Shown: positions 29,737 to 36,709, counted from the stretch's first letter. The stretch: DNA of 64,000 nucleotides from Streptococcus sp. 1643 (GCF_006228325.1 NZ_CP040231.1:1809001-1873000), one strand, 5' to 3'. Translations and numbers: made by a program. The notes: generated by a model not told the origin, from the sequence alone.

Positions 29737-30244
29737 AAGCCACCTCCTTATAGAATTTTGTCGCTACTTCAAGGAAATAACTGGCCAATTCTTTCCGTTT
29801 GACGATAGTAGAAAACAAATCCACTAACTGACTAAAACTGTAACCATTCACAAATAGCAATCGGACAAAAAGTGAAGTCTCATACCTGGTATAAATGCCA
29901 TTACAAATCAGGTCAAAAACCCAGCCTTTTAACTCCACTCCAAGCCCCTGCCGTTGCTCTGTCAATTTATTTACCTCTAAATCTTTCAGGATCATCAGCA
30001 ATTCAGGACTAGCCAAGGTAATTTCTAATGGTCTAGCTAGTTCCCATCCTTCCCTATCACTCTTTTCGTCTCGGATAGCTACATATAAGCCTTTGTAACG
30101 AAAATCCGTCAGTCCCTCACCTATTGGCTCGTAGTATACAAACTTATAGTGATTTCCATTCTTCCAAACTTGAGTAGGGGTAGACTTTAGAAAGGCGAAT
30201 AATGATAGTTTATCAGCGGATAAAATTAACTCGAGTACTCTCAT
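29729..30244 (-). CDS. Hypothetical protein of the island replication module
   Basis: 171 residues with a mixed alpha/beta N-terminus (FLKSTPTQVWKNGNHYKFVY, LTDFRYKGLYVAIRDEKSD) and a helical C-terminus. No motif I can name; there are no clear Asp-x-Asp primase residues. It is coupled to the VapE gene by an 8-bp overlap and to the upstream HTH gene by 4 bp, so it probably takes part in replication initiation. This is inference from coupling only. Confidence 0.6.
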   Translation of the reverse strand: MRVLELILSADKLSLFAFLKSTPTQVWKNGNHYKFVYYEPIGEGLTDFRYKGLYVAIRDEKSDREGWELARPLEITLASPELLMILKDLEVNKLTEQRQGLGVELKGWVFDLICNGIYTRYETSLFVRLLFVNGYSFSQLVDLFSTIVKRKELASYFLEVATKFYKEVAFE

Positions 30245-30504
30245 TCCTCTACCCCCAAGAACTTAAGAACATCGGAAATTTTATAATAAGCCTTTCTAGT
30301 ATCCTCGATTGGTGGGATATATTGTCGTAAGCCTGCATGTTCCCAACTACTCAGGGTTTTATCTCCTATATTTAACTCTTCCTTAAGTTCCGTTTTACTA
30401 ATCAAATTCAACTTTTTTGGAGGAATTTTTTCATGGTTCTTTAGATACCGTTCCACTGATTCCAGAATATTCGACTTTAGATCCTCAATCATCTTTTCAA
30501 ACAT
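30241..30504 (-). CDS. Small MerR/excisionase-like DNA-binding protein
   Basis: 87 residues from the ATG at 30504, preceded by a G-rich GTGGGGGTGC. The last 45 residues read LISKTELKEELNIGDKTLSS, then WEHAGLRQYIPP and YYKISDVLKFL. This is the winged HTH of excisionase/MerR-like proteins, where the first helix picks a site and the aromatic Tyr-Lys-Ile-Ser motif follows. It could be an excisionase or a replication regulator. Four bp overlap with the next gene. Confidence 0.65.
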   Translation of the reverse strand: MFEKMIEDLKSNILESVERYLKNHEKIPPKKLNLISKTELKEELNIGDKTLSSWEHAGLRQYIPPIEDTRKAYYKISDVLKFLGVEE

Positions 30505-30505
30505 A

Positions 30506-30715
30506 CTAGCACCCCCACGGTTTAATCCCTGCAAGCTGAATATATCGCCCGTAGCAAGGACTTAAATCCTCGCTAGGTGTTTCTTTCATCTGTCTATTTT
30601 CTCGCTCAATTTGGGCGCTTTTTTTGCGGTCTCGGTGGTTTAGGTAAATAAGAAAGCCAATCAGTACCACCACAAAGATAAGTGCCTGTGTGTTGGTTAA
30701 ATTTAACTCATTCAT
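30506..30715 (-). CDS. Small single-helix membrane protein of the island
   Basis: 69 residues from the ATG at 30715, with GAGGA 7 nt upstream; the longer open frame to 30763 lacks a ribosome site. One transmembrane helix (TQALIFVVVLIGFLIYL, residues ~8-25) is followed by a basic RDRKK stretch and a polar tail ending PWGC. Function unknown. It is packed between its neighbours with almost no spacing, so it is part of the replication transcript. Confidence 0.55.
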   Translation of the reverse strand: MNELNLTNTQALIFVVVLIGFLIYLNHRDRKKSAQIERENRQMKETPSEDLSPCYGRYIQLAGIKPWGC

Positions 30716-30716
30716 C

Positions 30717-30920
30717 TTATGTCCTCGCTTTGTAATTCTTGATGTATAACTGTTGTATTTCATGTTCCATTTTTAGAAATGCTTCCACTTCTTCTATGGA
30801 TACTTTTTTATTGATAAAATCACTTATGAATTGGAATAGGTTTGGACTTTCTGCTTTGACCTCAGACATTAGATTGTCAAGGTCTGCTTGTGTATTTATT
30901 TCTAAGTTTGTTATTGTCAT
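30717..30920 (-). CDS. Small hypothetical protein of the island
   Basis: 67 residues, mostly helical and acidic, with no motif that I recognise (begins MTITNLEINTQADLDNLMSE). The weak AAAGGA site lies about 14 nt upstream, and the start is inside another open frame (30877-31074). It lies one base upstream of the membrane protein gene. Confidence 0.5.
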   Translation of the reverse strand: MTITNLEINTQADLDNLMSEVKAESPNLFQFISDFINKKVSIEEVEAFLKMEHEIQQLYIKNYKART

Positions 30921-31085
30921 CTTTTGCTTTGTTATCCTTTTTCTTGCCGTTTCCTATACAGTATTTACACCACTCCAAACGCTGGGCGATTGCCCCTAGT
31001 TGGCGGACGCATTTAGTGATGTTTCGTGGGTAATCACCCACATTTTTACTAAACAAGTGCTTAGAGTCGCCGTGTCAGCACTCAT
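30877..31085 (-). pseudogene. Possible frameshifted small gene
   Basis: From 31074 to 30877 a 65-codon open frame looks coding (HGDSKHLFSKNVGDYPRN, then CVRQLGAIAQRLEWCKYC) but has no good start. An ATG at 31085 with AAAGG upstream (AGAAAAGGTTTTGA) is off by one frame and stops after 29 codons. One inserted base would join them. The Cys-x-x-Cys end and basic character suggest a small nucleic-acid binding protein. It may be a true ORF with an unusual start or a remnant. Confidence 0.4.
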
Positions 31086-31088
31086 TTT

Positions 31089-31117
31089 TCAAAACCTTTT
31101 CTAATTGCTTGCCTGCT
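31089..31117 (+). repeat. 29-bp repeat, left copy
   Basis: Contains TCTAATTGCTTGCCTGCT. The same 29 bp with one mismatch is at 35429-35457, just before the integrase. A shorter inverted copy of CTTGCCTGCTGA is at 24369-24380 near attL. Confidence 0.8.
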
Positions 31118-31128
31118 CTTCGGTTTTC

Positions 31129-31278
31129 TTAGTTTGTCTTTGTTTCGTTTTCGATTTGATCGCCTAATCTTTTCCAGGCTCTATCAAATTCTTTACGTTG
31201 AATTTCTTTGCTATGTAATTGCCTTGCTAATTCCATACCTCTACGCATGAATCTAGCAAAATGTGTCTTTTCTTCCAT
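31129..31278 (-). CDS. Small basic/acidic helical protein (49 aa) of the island
   Basis: MEEKTHFARFMRRGMELARQ begins a 49-residue frame with GGAGAG 7 nt upstream of the ATG. The ribosome site lies in the end of the preceding gene, so the two are coupled. Highly charged helix, no known motif. Confidence rests on the ribosome site, tight spacing and amphipathic composition. Confidence 0.5.
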   Translation of the reverse strand: MEEKTHFARFMRRGMELARQLHSKEIQRKEFDRAWKRLGDQIENETKTN

Positions 31279-31280
31279 CC

Positions 31281-31709
31281 CTAGCTCTCCATCATGTCAT
31301 AAAGTAGGGCGTAGTATTTATCTGGAATCCTATCCAAGGCTTTCAGTCCGTCATGTTCTGCTTTTTGTCTAGTTTCTGCCTTAACCGTGCTATCAAAGGC
31401 AATAGAAAAGGCATTTAACATAGCCTTGTAGCGGTCTACACTCTTCAAATAGCGACCACGTTCCCCAAGTTCCTTGTCTTCCAGTTCTTCTTTTACAGTA
31501 TCGTCCAAGAGTTCAAACTTAGTGTAAACTTCTTTTTCTACTTTGAAACCTAGTCGCTTATTTTGTCTGAGATTGTAAAGATTAACCTTGCAACTGTCTA
31601 GGTTACGGTAGCCTAACACTCCTGCGATTTCTTCTAAGTTTTTGCCCTCAAGTTCAGGCAATTTTTCAGCAATATCCTTGAATTTTACTGCTTGATGTTG
31701 TTTTCTCAT
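31281..31709 (-). CDS. Hypothetical island protein with HTH-like N-terminus
   Basis: 142 residues. The N-terminal part FKDIAEKLPELEGKNLEEIA then GVLGYRNLDSCKVNLYNLR (~10-50) looks like a HTH with a second recognition-type helix. The remainder is helical and charged, ending PDKYYALLYDMMES. Probably a small DNA-binding regulator of the early operon; family not recognised. Upstream there is a hairpin (31741-31763) and possibly a tiny leader ORF. Confidence 0.5.
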   Translation of the reverse strand: MRKQHQAVKFKDIAEKLPELEGKNLEEIAGVLGYRNLDSCKVNLYNLRQNKRLGFKVEKEVYTKFELLDDTVKEELEDKELGERGRYLKSVDRYKAMLNAFSIAFDSTVKAETRQKAEHDGLKALDRIPDKYYALLYDMMES

Positions 31710-31740
31710 TGTGTACCTTGTCTTTCTATGCTATAATCAA

Positions 31741-31763
31741 GGTATAGAAAAAATATCTATACC
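31741..31763. repeat. Inverted repeat in the leader of the 142-residue gene
   Basis: GGTATAGA, 7 nt, TCTATACC. It may be an operator or an RNA hairpin. On the minus strand it lies within a ten-codon reading frame (31737-31769) that has GAGGAG upstream, so a leader peptide is conceivable. Confidence 0.4.
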
Positions 31764-31828
31764 ATTCATCTAGTTGCTTGCTCTCCTCGACCAAAATTTG
31801 AGCAAGTGACTTTTTTTGTTGTCTTGTT

Positions 31829-32083
31829 TCATGCTTTTTTCCCTGACTTGGGCTTATAAAGCAAGTCTTTACTTTCGATAAGATCCAGAATCCAGCTGAA
31901 GCCCTGCTCTACTGTTTCAAGTAATGCGCCCAGGTCTTCACTTTCTAAGTCCTCATAGTTCATGCAAAGATATTCGGCTAGTTGTCTGTCTTTCTCAACT
32001 AGCTTTTTAAAATCCTTGAAACGCTTGGGAATCGGAAATCCCTTGCTATTAGTAATTGTTTCAAATTCTACTTTATTATCCAT
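31829..32083 (-). CDS. Small hypothetical island protein
   Basis: 84 residues, acidic in the middle (NYEDLESEDLGALLETVEQG) and basic at the end (KPKSGKKA). It looks like a small helical protein without membrane segments. Not recognised. It is the first gene after the Cro-like gene in the leftward early operon. Confidence 0.5.
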   Translation of the reverse strand: MDNKVEFETITNSKGFPIPKRFKDFKKLVEKDRQLAEYLCMNYEDLESEDLGALLETVEQGFSWILDLIESKDLLYKPKSGKKA

Positions 32084-32337
32084 TCTTAAAATTTCTACAC
32101 TTAAATAATAAGTTTACTTTCCTCTTTTTGCTCATGCTTGCCACTTAAGACAGTACCATATGAATTTACTAATTGAGATAGGAGACAAAACCGTTATAAA
32201 TCCTTGATACTGCCATAGGTAGCAAGCATCTTAATCTAGCGAATAGTTAGCTAGTCTGATCAATCAATCTCCAGTGGTAAAGCACCATACAAGAAATCTG
32301 TAAATATGAACTAAAATCGTGATTGGTTCGCTCCTTT
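32084..32337. other. Intergenic region with short inverted repeats
   Basis: No gene seen. It contains CTAGC...GCTAG around 32236-32254 and a weaker TGCCATAGGTAGCA near 32211. These may be binding sites or RNA hairpins for the early operon; nothing is proven. Confidence 0.35.
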
Positions 32338-32523
32338 CTAATAGTCTTCTGCAAGCCACTGCATGGCTTTTTGGTAAATGCTCGGCTTTACTTCACCACC
32401 GTCTCGAATTTTTCGATAGGTAACTTGTGTAACTCCGATTTCCTCGCCTGCTTGCTTTGCAGTCAATTTCTTGTCTGCCTGCTTTCGGCGAATCGCTTTT
32501 GCTTGTGTTGAGGTAATAAGCAA
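32338..32523 (-). CDS. Cro-like HTH protein
   Basis: 61 residues with one XRE-type HTH: KLTAKQAGEEIGVTQVTYRK (~19-38) followed by IRDGGEVKPSIYQKAMQWL. Small Cro-type proteins at this place start the lytic-like leftward operon of phages and satellites. It is transcribed divergently from the CI-like gene from a promoter at 32573-32601 covered by palindromes. Confidence 0.75.
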   Translation of the reverse strand: MLITSTQAKAIRRKQADKKLTAKQAGEEIGVTQVTYRKIRDGGEVKPSIYQKAMQWLAEDY

Positions 32524-32544
32524 TGATATTTCTCCCTTCTTTTT

Positions 32545-32562
32545 GTTATCATTTTTGATAAC
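32545..32562. promoter_or_regulatory. Operator palindrome 1 of the CI/Cro switch
   Basis: GTTATCA TTTT TGATAAC, perfect 7-bp arms, just downstream of the Cro-side promoter. Confidence 0.75.
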
Positions 32563-32572
32563 TTATAGTTAG

Positions 32573-32601
32573 AGTATAGCATCATAAATGATACTTGTCA
32601 A
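32573..32601 (-). promoter_or_regulatory. Cro-side early promoter
   Basis: Minus strand: -35 TTGACA (32596-32601), 17-bp spacer, -10 TATACT (32573-32578). The palindrome ATCAT AA ATGAT (32581-32592) lies in the spacer. Confidence 0.8.
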
Positions 32602-32619
32602 CAGAAAATAATTTTATTT

Positions 32620-32657
32620 GTTATCTTTTTTGATATTTTTTTATTTTATGCTATAAT
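32620..32657 (+). promoter_or_regulatory. CI-side promoter with operator 2
   Basis: -35 TTGATA (32630-32635), 16-bp spacer, -10 TATAAT (32652-32657). The imperfect operator GTTATCT TTTT TGATATT (32620-32637) covers the -35; it resembles the palindrome at 32545. Confidence 0.75.
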
Positions 32658-32678
32658 TACACTGAGGTAGTAGCATTT

Positions 32679-33263
32679 ATGAAAAATCGCATTAAGACTC
32701 TTAGACAAGAGCACGGAAAAACACAAGAACAATTAGCTAACGAAATCGGAGTAAAAAAATTAACAATATCTAGATGGGAAAATGCTGAAAATGTTTCTCT
32801 GAAGCAAGATAAAGCTCAACAATTAGCAGATATATTTGGAGTAAGTGTTTCTTATTTATTAGGCTATGAAGATAATTTTGTTGAATCAGTAAAAGAGCTT
32901 AGTCAAAAAGATGGTTCAGATGAAGCCTTTTTAAAAGCTTTTAGAGCATACTATGAATTAAAAATGGCTGATGGTACTGAAAATCTATTAACTTTAAAAG
33001 GGGAAGATTTTCTAAATAGGTATCGTGAAGAAATTTTAAAAAGCCTCATTCCAAATTTTAATGAGTTAAACAAGCATGACATAGAAGAATACTTATCAGA
33101 TGATAAGATTATTAATGAAGCCGAGCAAAAACTTAATGATTTTCTATTTACTCTTGGAACATTAAACCCTCAAGAGGTTCAATTATTGGTAAACTTCATC
33201 TTTCTATCTGAAGAAGATAAACAGATTGTGTTAAACCTATTAAAATCGTTGTCAGATAAATAA
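32679..33263 (+). CDS. CI-like XRE repressor without a cleavage domain
   Basis: 194 residues. The HTH is at ~1-60 (IKTLRQEHGKTQEQLANEIG then VKKLTISRWENAENVSLKQD). The rest is helical and acidic. No LexA/S24 Ser-Lys peptidase motifs are visible, so it should not respond to RecA. Satellites of the SaPI type use such Stl-like repressors, which are removed by a helper-phage protein. Transcribed rightward away from the Cro-like gene. Confidence 0.8.
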   Translation: MKNRIKTLRQEHGKTQEQLANEIGVKKLTISRWENAENVSLKQDKAQQLADIFGVSVSYLLGYEDNFVESVKELSQKDGSDEAFLKAFRAYYELKMADGTENLLTLKGEDFLNRYREEILKSLIPNFNELNKHDIEEYLSDDKIINEAEQKLNDFLFTLGTLNPQEVQLLVNFIFLSEEDKQIVLNLLKSLSDK

Positions 33264-33297
33264 CAAATAAAAATATGTATAACAAGGAGTAAGCCCC

Positions 33298-33567
33298 ATG
33301 GGATTTTTTGACACTGTAAAACAAGAAGGTAGTTTTTCTACTGCATCTGGAGTAAATGGACTACACTACGTTGTCCTCCAGGTAACTTTGAAAGAAAAGT
33401 TTTTCGGTACTGGATCAGGAAACCTTACAGAATTAGAAGATGTTATCAATAAACAAGCTTCAAAAGGTTATCGCCTGCATACCATCACAACCGCCAATGG
33501 TGGAAGCAAAGGACTAGGCGGTGGTGACCGTATTCAAGCCACAATGGTTTTTGAGAAGATTATCTAA
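33298..33567 (+). CDS. DUF4177-like small protein
   Basis: 89 residues. The pattern YVVLQVTLKEKFFGTGSGNL, then INKQASKGYRLHTITTANGG and ATMVFEK matches DUF4177 proteins (a ferredoxin-like fold, function unknown) often found beside phage repressors. AAGGAG lies before the ATG. It follows the CI-like gene by 34 bp and is probably co-transcribed with it in the lysogenic state. Confidence 0.65.
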   Translation: MGFFDTVKQEGSFSTASGVNGLHYVVLQVTLKEKFFGTGSGNLTELEDVINKQASKGYRLHTITTANGGSKGLGGGDRIQATMVFEKII

Positions 33568-33827
33568 AACCTTTCCTGATTTCTAAGCTTTTCTCTGTTT
33601 AGATAATTAGAATAGTCACCTAACATTTAATAATGAGTTCTCTTCATTTGCTGAAATATAGCCAAATTACTTTAGTGAATTACAAGAAGAATACAATGAC
33701 TATACCCTCAAAGTGACAAGTCGGAACAAAGATAAAAATTAAAAATATACTTTACTAGCTAAAATAGTAATTCCAGAATTTATTTTGTACAACAAGAAAA
33801 ACATAAGTATTTATAAAGAAAGATAAA
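33568..33827. other. Non-coding stretch with a possible gene remnant
   Basis: At 33662-33742 a plus-strand frame reads PNYFSELQEEYNDYTLKVTS then ends; it is preceded by a stop and no start codon fits. It looks like the tail of a lost gene. No promoter is obvious before the next gene. Confidence 0.35.
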
Positions 33828-34292
33828 ATGAATTATTCAAACTTAGATGATGCACAAGTGCAAGAAATTATAAATAGATTAAAACATCCTAAAAATCAGC
33901 TAACTTTTGATCAGATTTACAACACCATTTCCGCAATGTTTGGTAAAATAGAAGTGGACGAGACTATAATTGACGATGATGATATCCAATATATTCTTCA
34001 TATCTTTCGAGGTAGATTAAACAATGAACGTTTCAGCATACATCTTCGACTAAAAGATTTTCACGACCACATAGTTAGAGTTGACATTCATCCATCGAAC
34101 AGACACATTAATCCTGATGGAAAAGTTATTATTGGTAGTCATATACATATCTATTCCAATAAACACGACAAGAGAGATTCCATTGCAATACCTTTGAAAG
34201 ATTCTAACTTCCCTAATGTAAATCAGATAATAGATGTATTTACGGAATTTATATCATACACAAATATAAGAAAGGAGAAAGATAATGAATAA
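33828..34292 (+). CDS. DUF6978-like protein, first gene of a candidate defence pair
   Basis: 154 residues. The central part (RLKDFHDHIVRVDIHPSNRH and INPDGKVIIGSHIHIYSN) with repeated His and Asp residues is typical of DUF6978. It looks like a compact alpha/beta protein; the conserved His could bind metal or act in catalysis. It overlaps the next gene by 8 bp. Pairs of DUF6978 with DUF1828 proteins recur beside phage repressors, and their function is not established. Family call from memory. Confidence 0.65.
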   Translation: MNYSNLDDAQVQEIINRLKHPKNQLTFDQIYNTISAMFGKIEVDETIIDDDDIQYILHIFRGRLNNERFSIHLRLKDFHDHIVRVDIHPSNRHINPDGKVIIGSHIHIYSNKHDKRDSIAIPLKDSNFPNVNQIIDVFTEFISYTNIRKEKDNE

Positions 34293-35073
34293 GTCCAACA
34301 CATTGAAAAAAGTATACTTCGACTGGCTTATGAAAGAGTATCGCTTCGCTGACCTTGACAATCATACTGTTGAAATCAGTACTCCTTTTTTAGATAACGA
34401 TTTTGACCATATTATTCTATATGCTGAATTCTTGAACAATGGTCGAGTTACCTTAACAGATGACGGCTGGACTATCAACAACCTAAAAAGTCACGGCGTA
34501 AATTTAAACGGCCGAACCTTACATAAAAACAATATTCTAAACACAATTGTGAGTAGTCTAGGCACTGAGTTAAATAATAATGAACTTTGTATAACTACTA
34601 GCTTGGAAAAATTTCCTCTAGCTAAACAACGTCTTCTTCAAACAATCATGCAAGTAAATGATATGATTGTATTAAAAGATAAAAATGTAAAGAATATTTT
34701 CCATGATGAAGTCGAGGAAATTTTAAGAAAAAGAGAAGTATTTTTTACAAGCAGAACTTCGTTTTCTGGTAAAGAAGGAATTACAGTTCAATTTGATTTT
34801 ACAATCCCTACACGAAAAAATGAAAAATTGATTAGAACTATTTCAAATGGTAATGATCTTAACAGAGCAAAATTACTTGCAATGGATACTAGAATTCTCC
34901 AAAATCATAAACATAATGCAGAATATGTTGCACTTATTGATGACACAAGTCATAAGTTTGAAAAAATGGTAGAAACAAAGGCAATCTTTGAAGAAAATAC
35001 CAAAGCAAAAATTTTACTGTTGCCTCATACTAAATTTTTAGAAGAAGAAGACATATTGACAAACTTCGCTTAA
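34285..35073 (+). CDS. DUF1828/DUF1829-like protein, second gene of the pair
   Basis: 262 residues. The N-terminal ~95 residues carry RVTLTDDGWTINNLKSHGV, typical of DUF1828; the C-terminal part (~160-262) with AEYVALIDDTSHKFEKMVET and KILLLPHTKFL resembles DUF1829. AGAAAGGAG lies 6 nt before the ATG. It is coupled by overlap to the DUF6978-like gene. A strong terminator follows (35197-35224). The place between repressor and integrase, transcribed in the lysogenic direction, is where satellites often keep phage-interference genes; that role is inferred. Confidence 0.7.
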   Translation: MNKSNTLKKVYFDWLMKEYRFADLDNHTVEISTPFLDNDFDHIILYAEFLNNGRVTLTDDGWTINNLKSHGVNLNGRTLHKNNILNTIVSSLGTELNNNELCITTSLEKFPLAKQRLLQTIMQVNDMIVLKDKNVKNIFHDEVEEILRKREVFFTSRTSFSGKEGITVQFDFTIPTRKNEKLIRTISNGNDLNRAKLLAMDTRILQNHKHNAEYVALIDDTSHKFEKMVETKAIFEENTKAKILLLPHTKFLEEEDILTNFA

Positions 35074-35196
35074 ATAGTTTTAAATTCTAAAGTTACTCCA
35101 GTCTTCTTACTTTAAATATCAATTTAAAGTTGACAAATGGCTTCAAATGGATTAAGCTTAATTTAATCTTATGAATGGTTGCAGTAGCGACCTACC

Positions 35197-35224
35197 AAAA
35201 GGAGCCTCTAACGAAGCTCCTTTT
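35197..35224 (+). terminator. Terminator of the DUF6978-DUF1828 operon
   Basis: AAAAGGAGC, ~10-nt loop, GCTCCTTTT. Confidence 0.75.
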
Positions 35225-35478
35225 GTGCTTTGTCTCGAGATGTAATCAATGAGCCTTTTTACAAATATTAAAAATTGATAAATACTTTGATTAGGAATTT
35301 TCACTAATTAAGTTTAACGCCTCTACAAGCTCTATATAGCCTTGTTTCCTACTCTGGTATATTAATATCTTCTGACTGCTTAAAATCGAAAATAGGGGCA
35401 TTCTCATAGCTCCTCGCATGGTATAAACTCAAAATCTTTTCTAATTGCTTGCCTGCTGATGGAAAAGGAGTTAAAACC
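35225..35478. other. Region upstream of the integrase
   Basis: No gene recognised. It contains the right copy of the 29-bp repeat (35429-35457), which ends just before the integrase ribosome site AAAGGAG. Confidence 0.5.
35429..35457 (+). repeat. 29-bp repeat, right copy
   Basis: Same sequence as 31089-31117 with one mismatch. The piece CTTGCCTGCTGA (35448-35459) also matches an inverted copy at 24369-24380, so these may be arm-type integrase binding sites. Confidence 0.75.
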
Positions 35479-36645
35479 ATGAAAATTACACAACACACGA
35501 AAAAAGACGGATCAGCAGTCTACCGCTCTAGTATCTATCTTGGCATTGATTCTGTGACTGGAAAAAAGGTCAAGACTACCATATCAGCACGAACAAAAAA
35601 AGAACTCAAAAACAAAGCCACCCAGGCTAAGGTAGAATTTGAGAAAAACGGCTCTACACGAAAACAACGCTCACATATAACAACCTATAGCGAACTTGTG
35701 GACTTGTTTTGGCAAACCTACCAGCATACCATAAAGACTAATACGCAGATAAAGATAAAAGGCTGCTTAAATAACTACCTCTTACCCTCATTTGGTACTT
35801 ACAAACTAGATAAACTTACCCCTGTTATTATCCAAACTCAGGTAAATAAGTGGGCAGATGAGTACAATCAGGACGGAACGGGATATAAAGAATACAATCA
35901 CCTTCACGCCTTAAATAAACGTATTCTACAGTATGGAGTTTCTATCCAGACATTGGATAATAACCCTGCTCGTGATGTTGTCATTCCTAGAAAGATAACT
36001 AGAGATAAACAAGAAATTAAATACTTTCAAGATCAGGAACTTAAAAACTTCCTCTCCTATCTCGATAACCTGGAGAATACCTTTGTCAATTTCTATGATA
36101 CTGTGCTTTATAAAACGCTCCTAGCTACTGGACTGCGCATCCGTGAATGTCTGGCCCTGGAATGGTCTGATATTGACCTGCAGAACGGAACGATTGATAT
36201 TAACAAAACACTCAATATTTTAAATCAGGTAAACAGTCCTAAGACAAAATCAAGCTATAGAGTTTTAGATATCGATCATAAAACAGTACTCATGCTTCGT
36301 CTCTACCGAGCAAGACAAGCAGAAAACGGTAGAAACATTGGCTTAACCTATGAGAAAGTATTCTCTGATAGCTTTGACAACTATGTCAATACTCGAAAGG
36401 TTGATTATCGCCTACATAAGCACTTAAAAAACGCTAACTGTACTGATTTAGGCTTTCATGCTTTCCGCCATACTCACGCTAGTATCTTGCTTAATGCTGG
36501 CCTGCCATACAAGGAAATACAGACACGGCTTGGCCATGCAAAAATATCTGTAACTATGGATACTTACAGCCATTTATCAAAAGAAAACCAAAAAAGAGCA
36601 GTCTCATTCTTTGAAACTGCCCTCGAAAAAATAAAAAGTTCTTAA
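35479..36645 (+). CDS. int: Tyrosine recombinase (integrase) of the island
   Basis: 388 residues from the ATG at 35479 behind AAAGGAG; an upstream in-frame Met gives 398 but has no ribosome site. The N-terminal arm-binding domain (~1-55) is followed by a core-binding domain (~65-165) and the catalytic domain with TGLRIREC (Arg), HAFRHTHAS (His-x-x-Arg), LGHAKISVTMDTYSHL (His and the nucleophile Tyr). Tn916/phage type. Its 3' end overlaps attR, so the stop codon lies inside the repeat. No separate excisionase gene is adjacent; the MerR-like gene at 30241 is a candidate. Confidence 0.94.
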   Translation: MKITQHTKKDGSAVYRSSIYLGIDSVTGKKVKTTISARTKKELKNKATQAKVEFEKNGSTRKQRSHITTYSELVDLFWQTYQHTIKTNTQIKIKGCLNNYLLPSFGTYKLDKLTPVIIQTQVNKWADEYNQDGTGYKEYNHLHALNKRILQYGVSIQTLDNNPARDVVIPRKITRDKQEIKYFQDQELKNFLSYLDNLENTFVNFYDTVLYKTLLATGLRIRECLALEWSDIDLQNGTIDINKTLNILNQVNSPKTKSSYRVLDIDHKTVLMLRLYRARQAENGRNIGLTYEKVFSDSFDNYVNTRKVDYRLHKHLKNANCTDLGFHAFRHTHASILLNAGLPYKEIQTRLGHAKISVTMDTYSHLSKENQKRAVSFFETALEKIKSS

Positions 36646-36659
36646 AAAAGTCCACAAAA
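36635..36659 (+). repeat. Right attachment repeat (attR)
   Basis: Overlaps the last codons of the integrase; 24 of 25 bp equal attL. Confidence 0.82.
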
Positions 36660-36670
36660 TTAAAAAAGTG

Positions 36671-36693
36671 ATACATAAAACCCTTATGTATCA
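36671..36693. repeat. Inverted repeat just outside attR
   Basis: GATACATAA, 5 nt, TTATGTATC. No T-run follows. Confidence 0.55.
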
Positions 36694-36709
36694 ACGATTA
36701 TAGAATGAT

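Larger units (their letters stand above)
24312..36659. mobile_element. Phage-inducible chromosomal island-like element, about 12.3 kb
   Basis: Bounded by a 25-bp direct repeat (24312-24336 and 36635-36659, one mismatch). Contents in order from the right: integrase, a gene pair between integrase and repressor, a CI-like repressor, a divergent Cro-like gene, small regulators, VapE replication ATPase, an iteron region, a coiled-coil gene, a broken HNH gene, an ArpU-like gene and a Panacea-type cassette. There is no terminase large subunit, capsid, tail or lysis gene, so it is not a self-sufficient prophage. The low G+C and AT-rich spacers contrast with the flanking genes. The match to the PICI layout is an inference from gene order. 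Confidence 0.8.

Noticed and set aside
35225..35428. Possible gene upstream of the integrase
   Set aside because: No frame longer than a few dozen codons with a ribosome site; composition is AT-rich and stop-laden.
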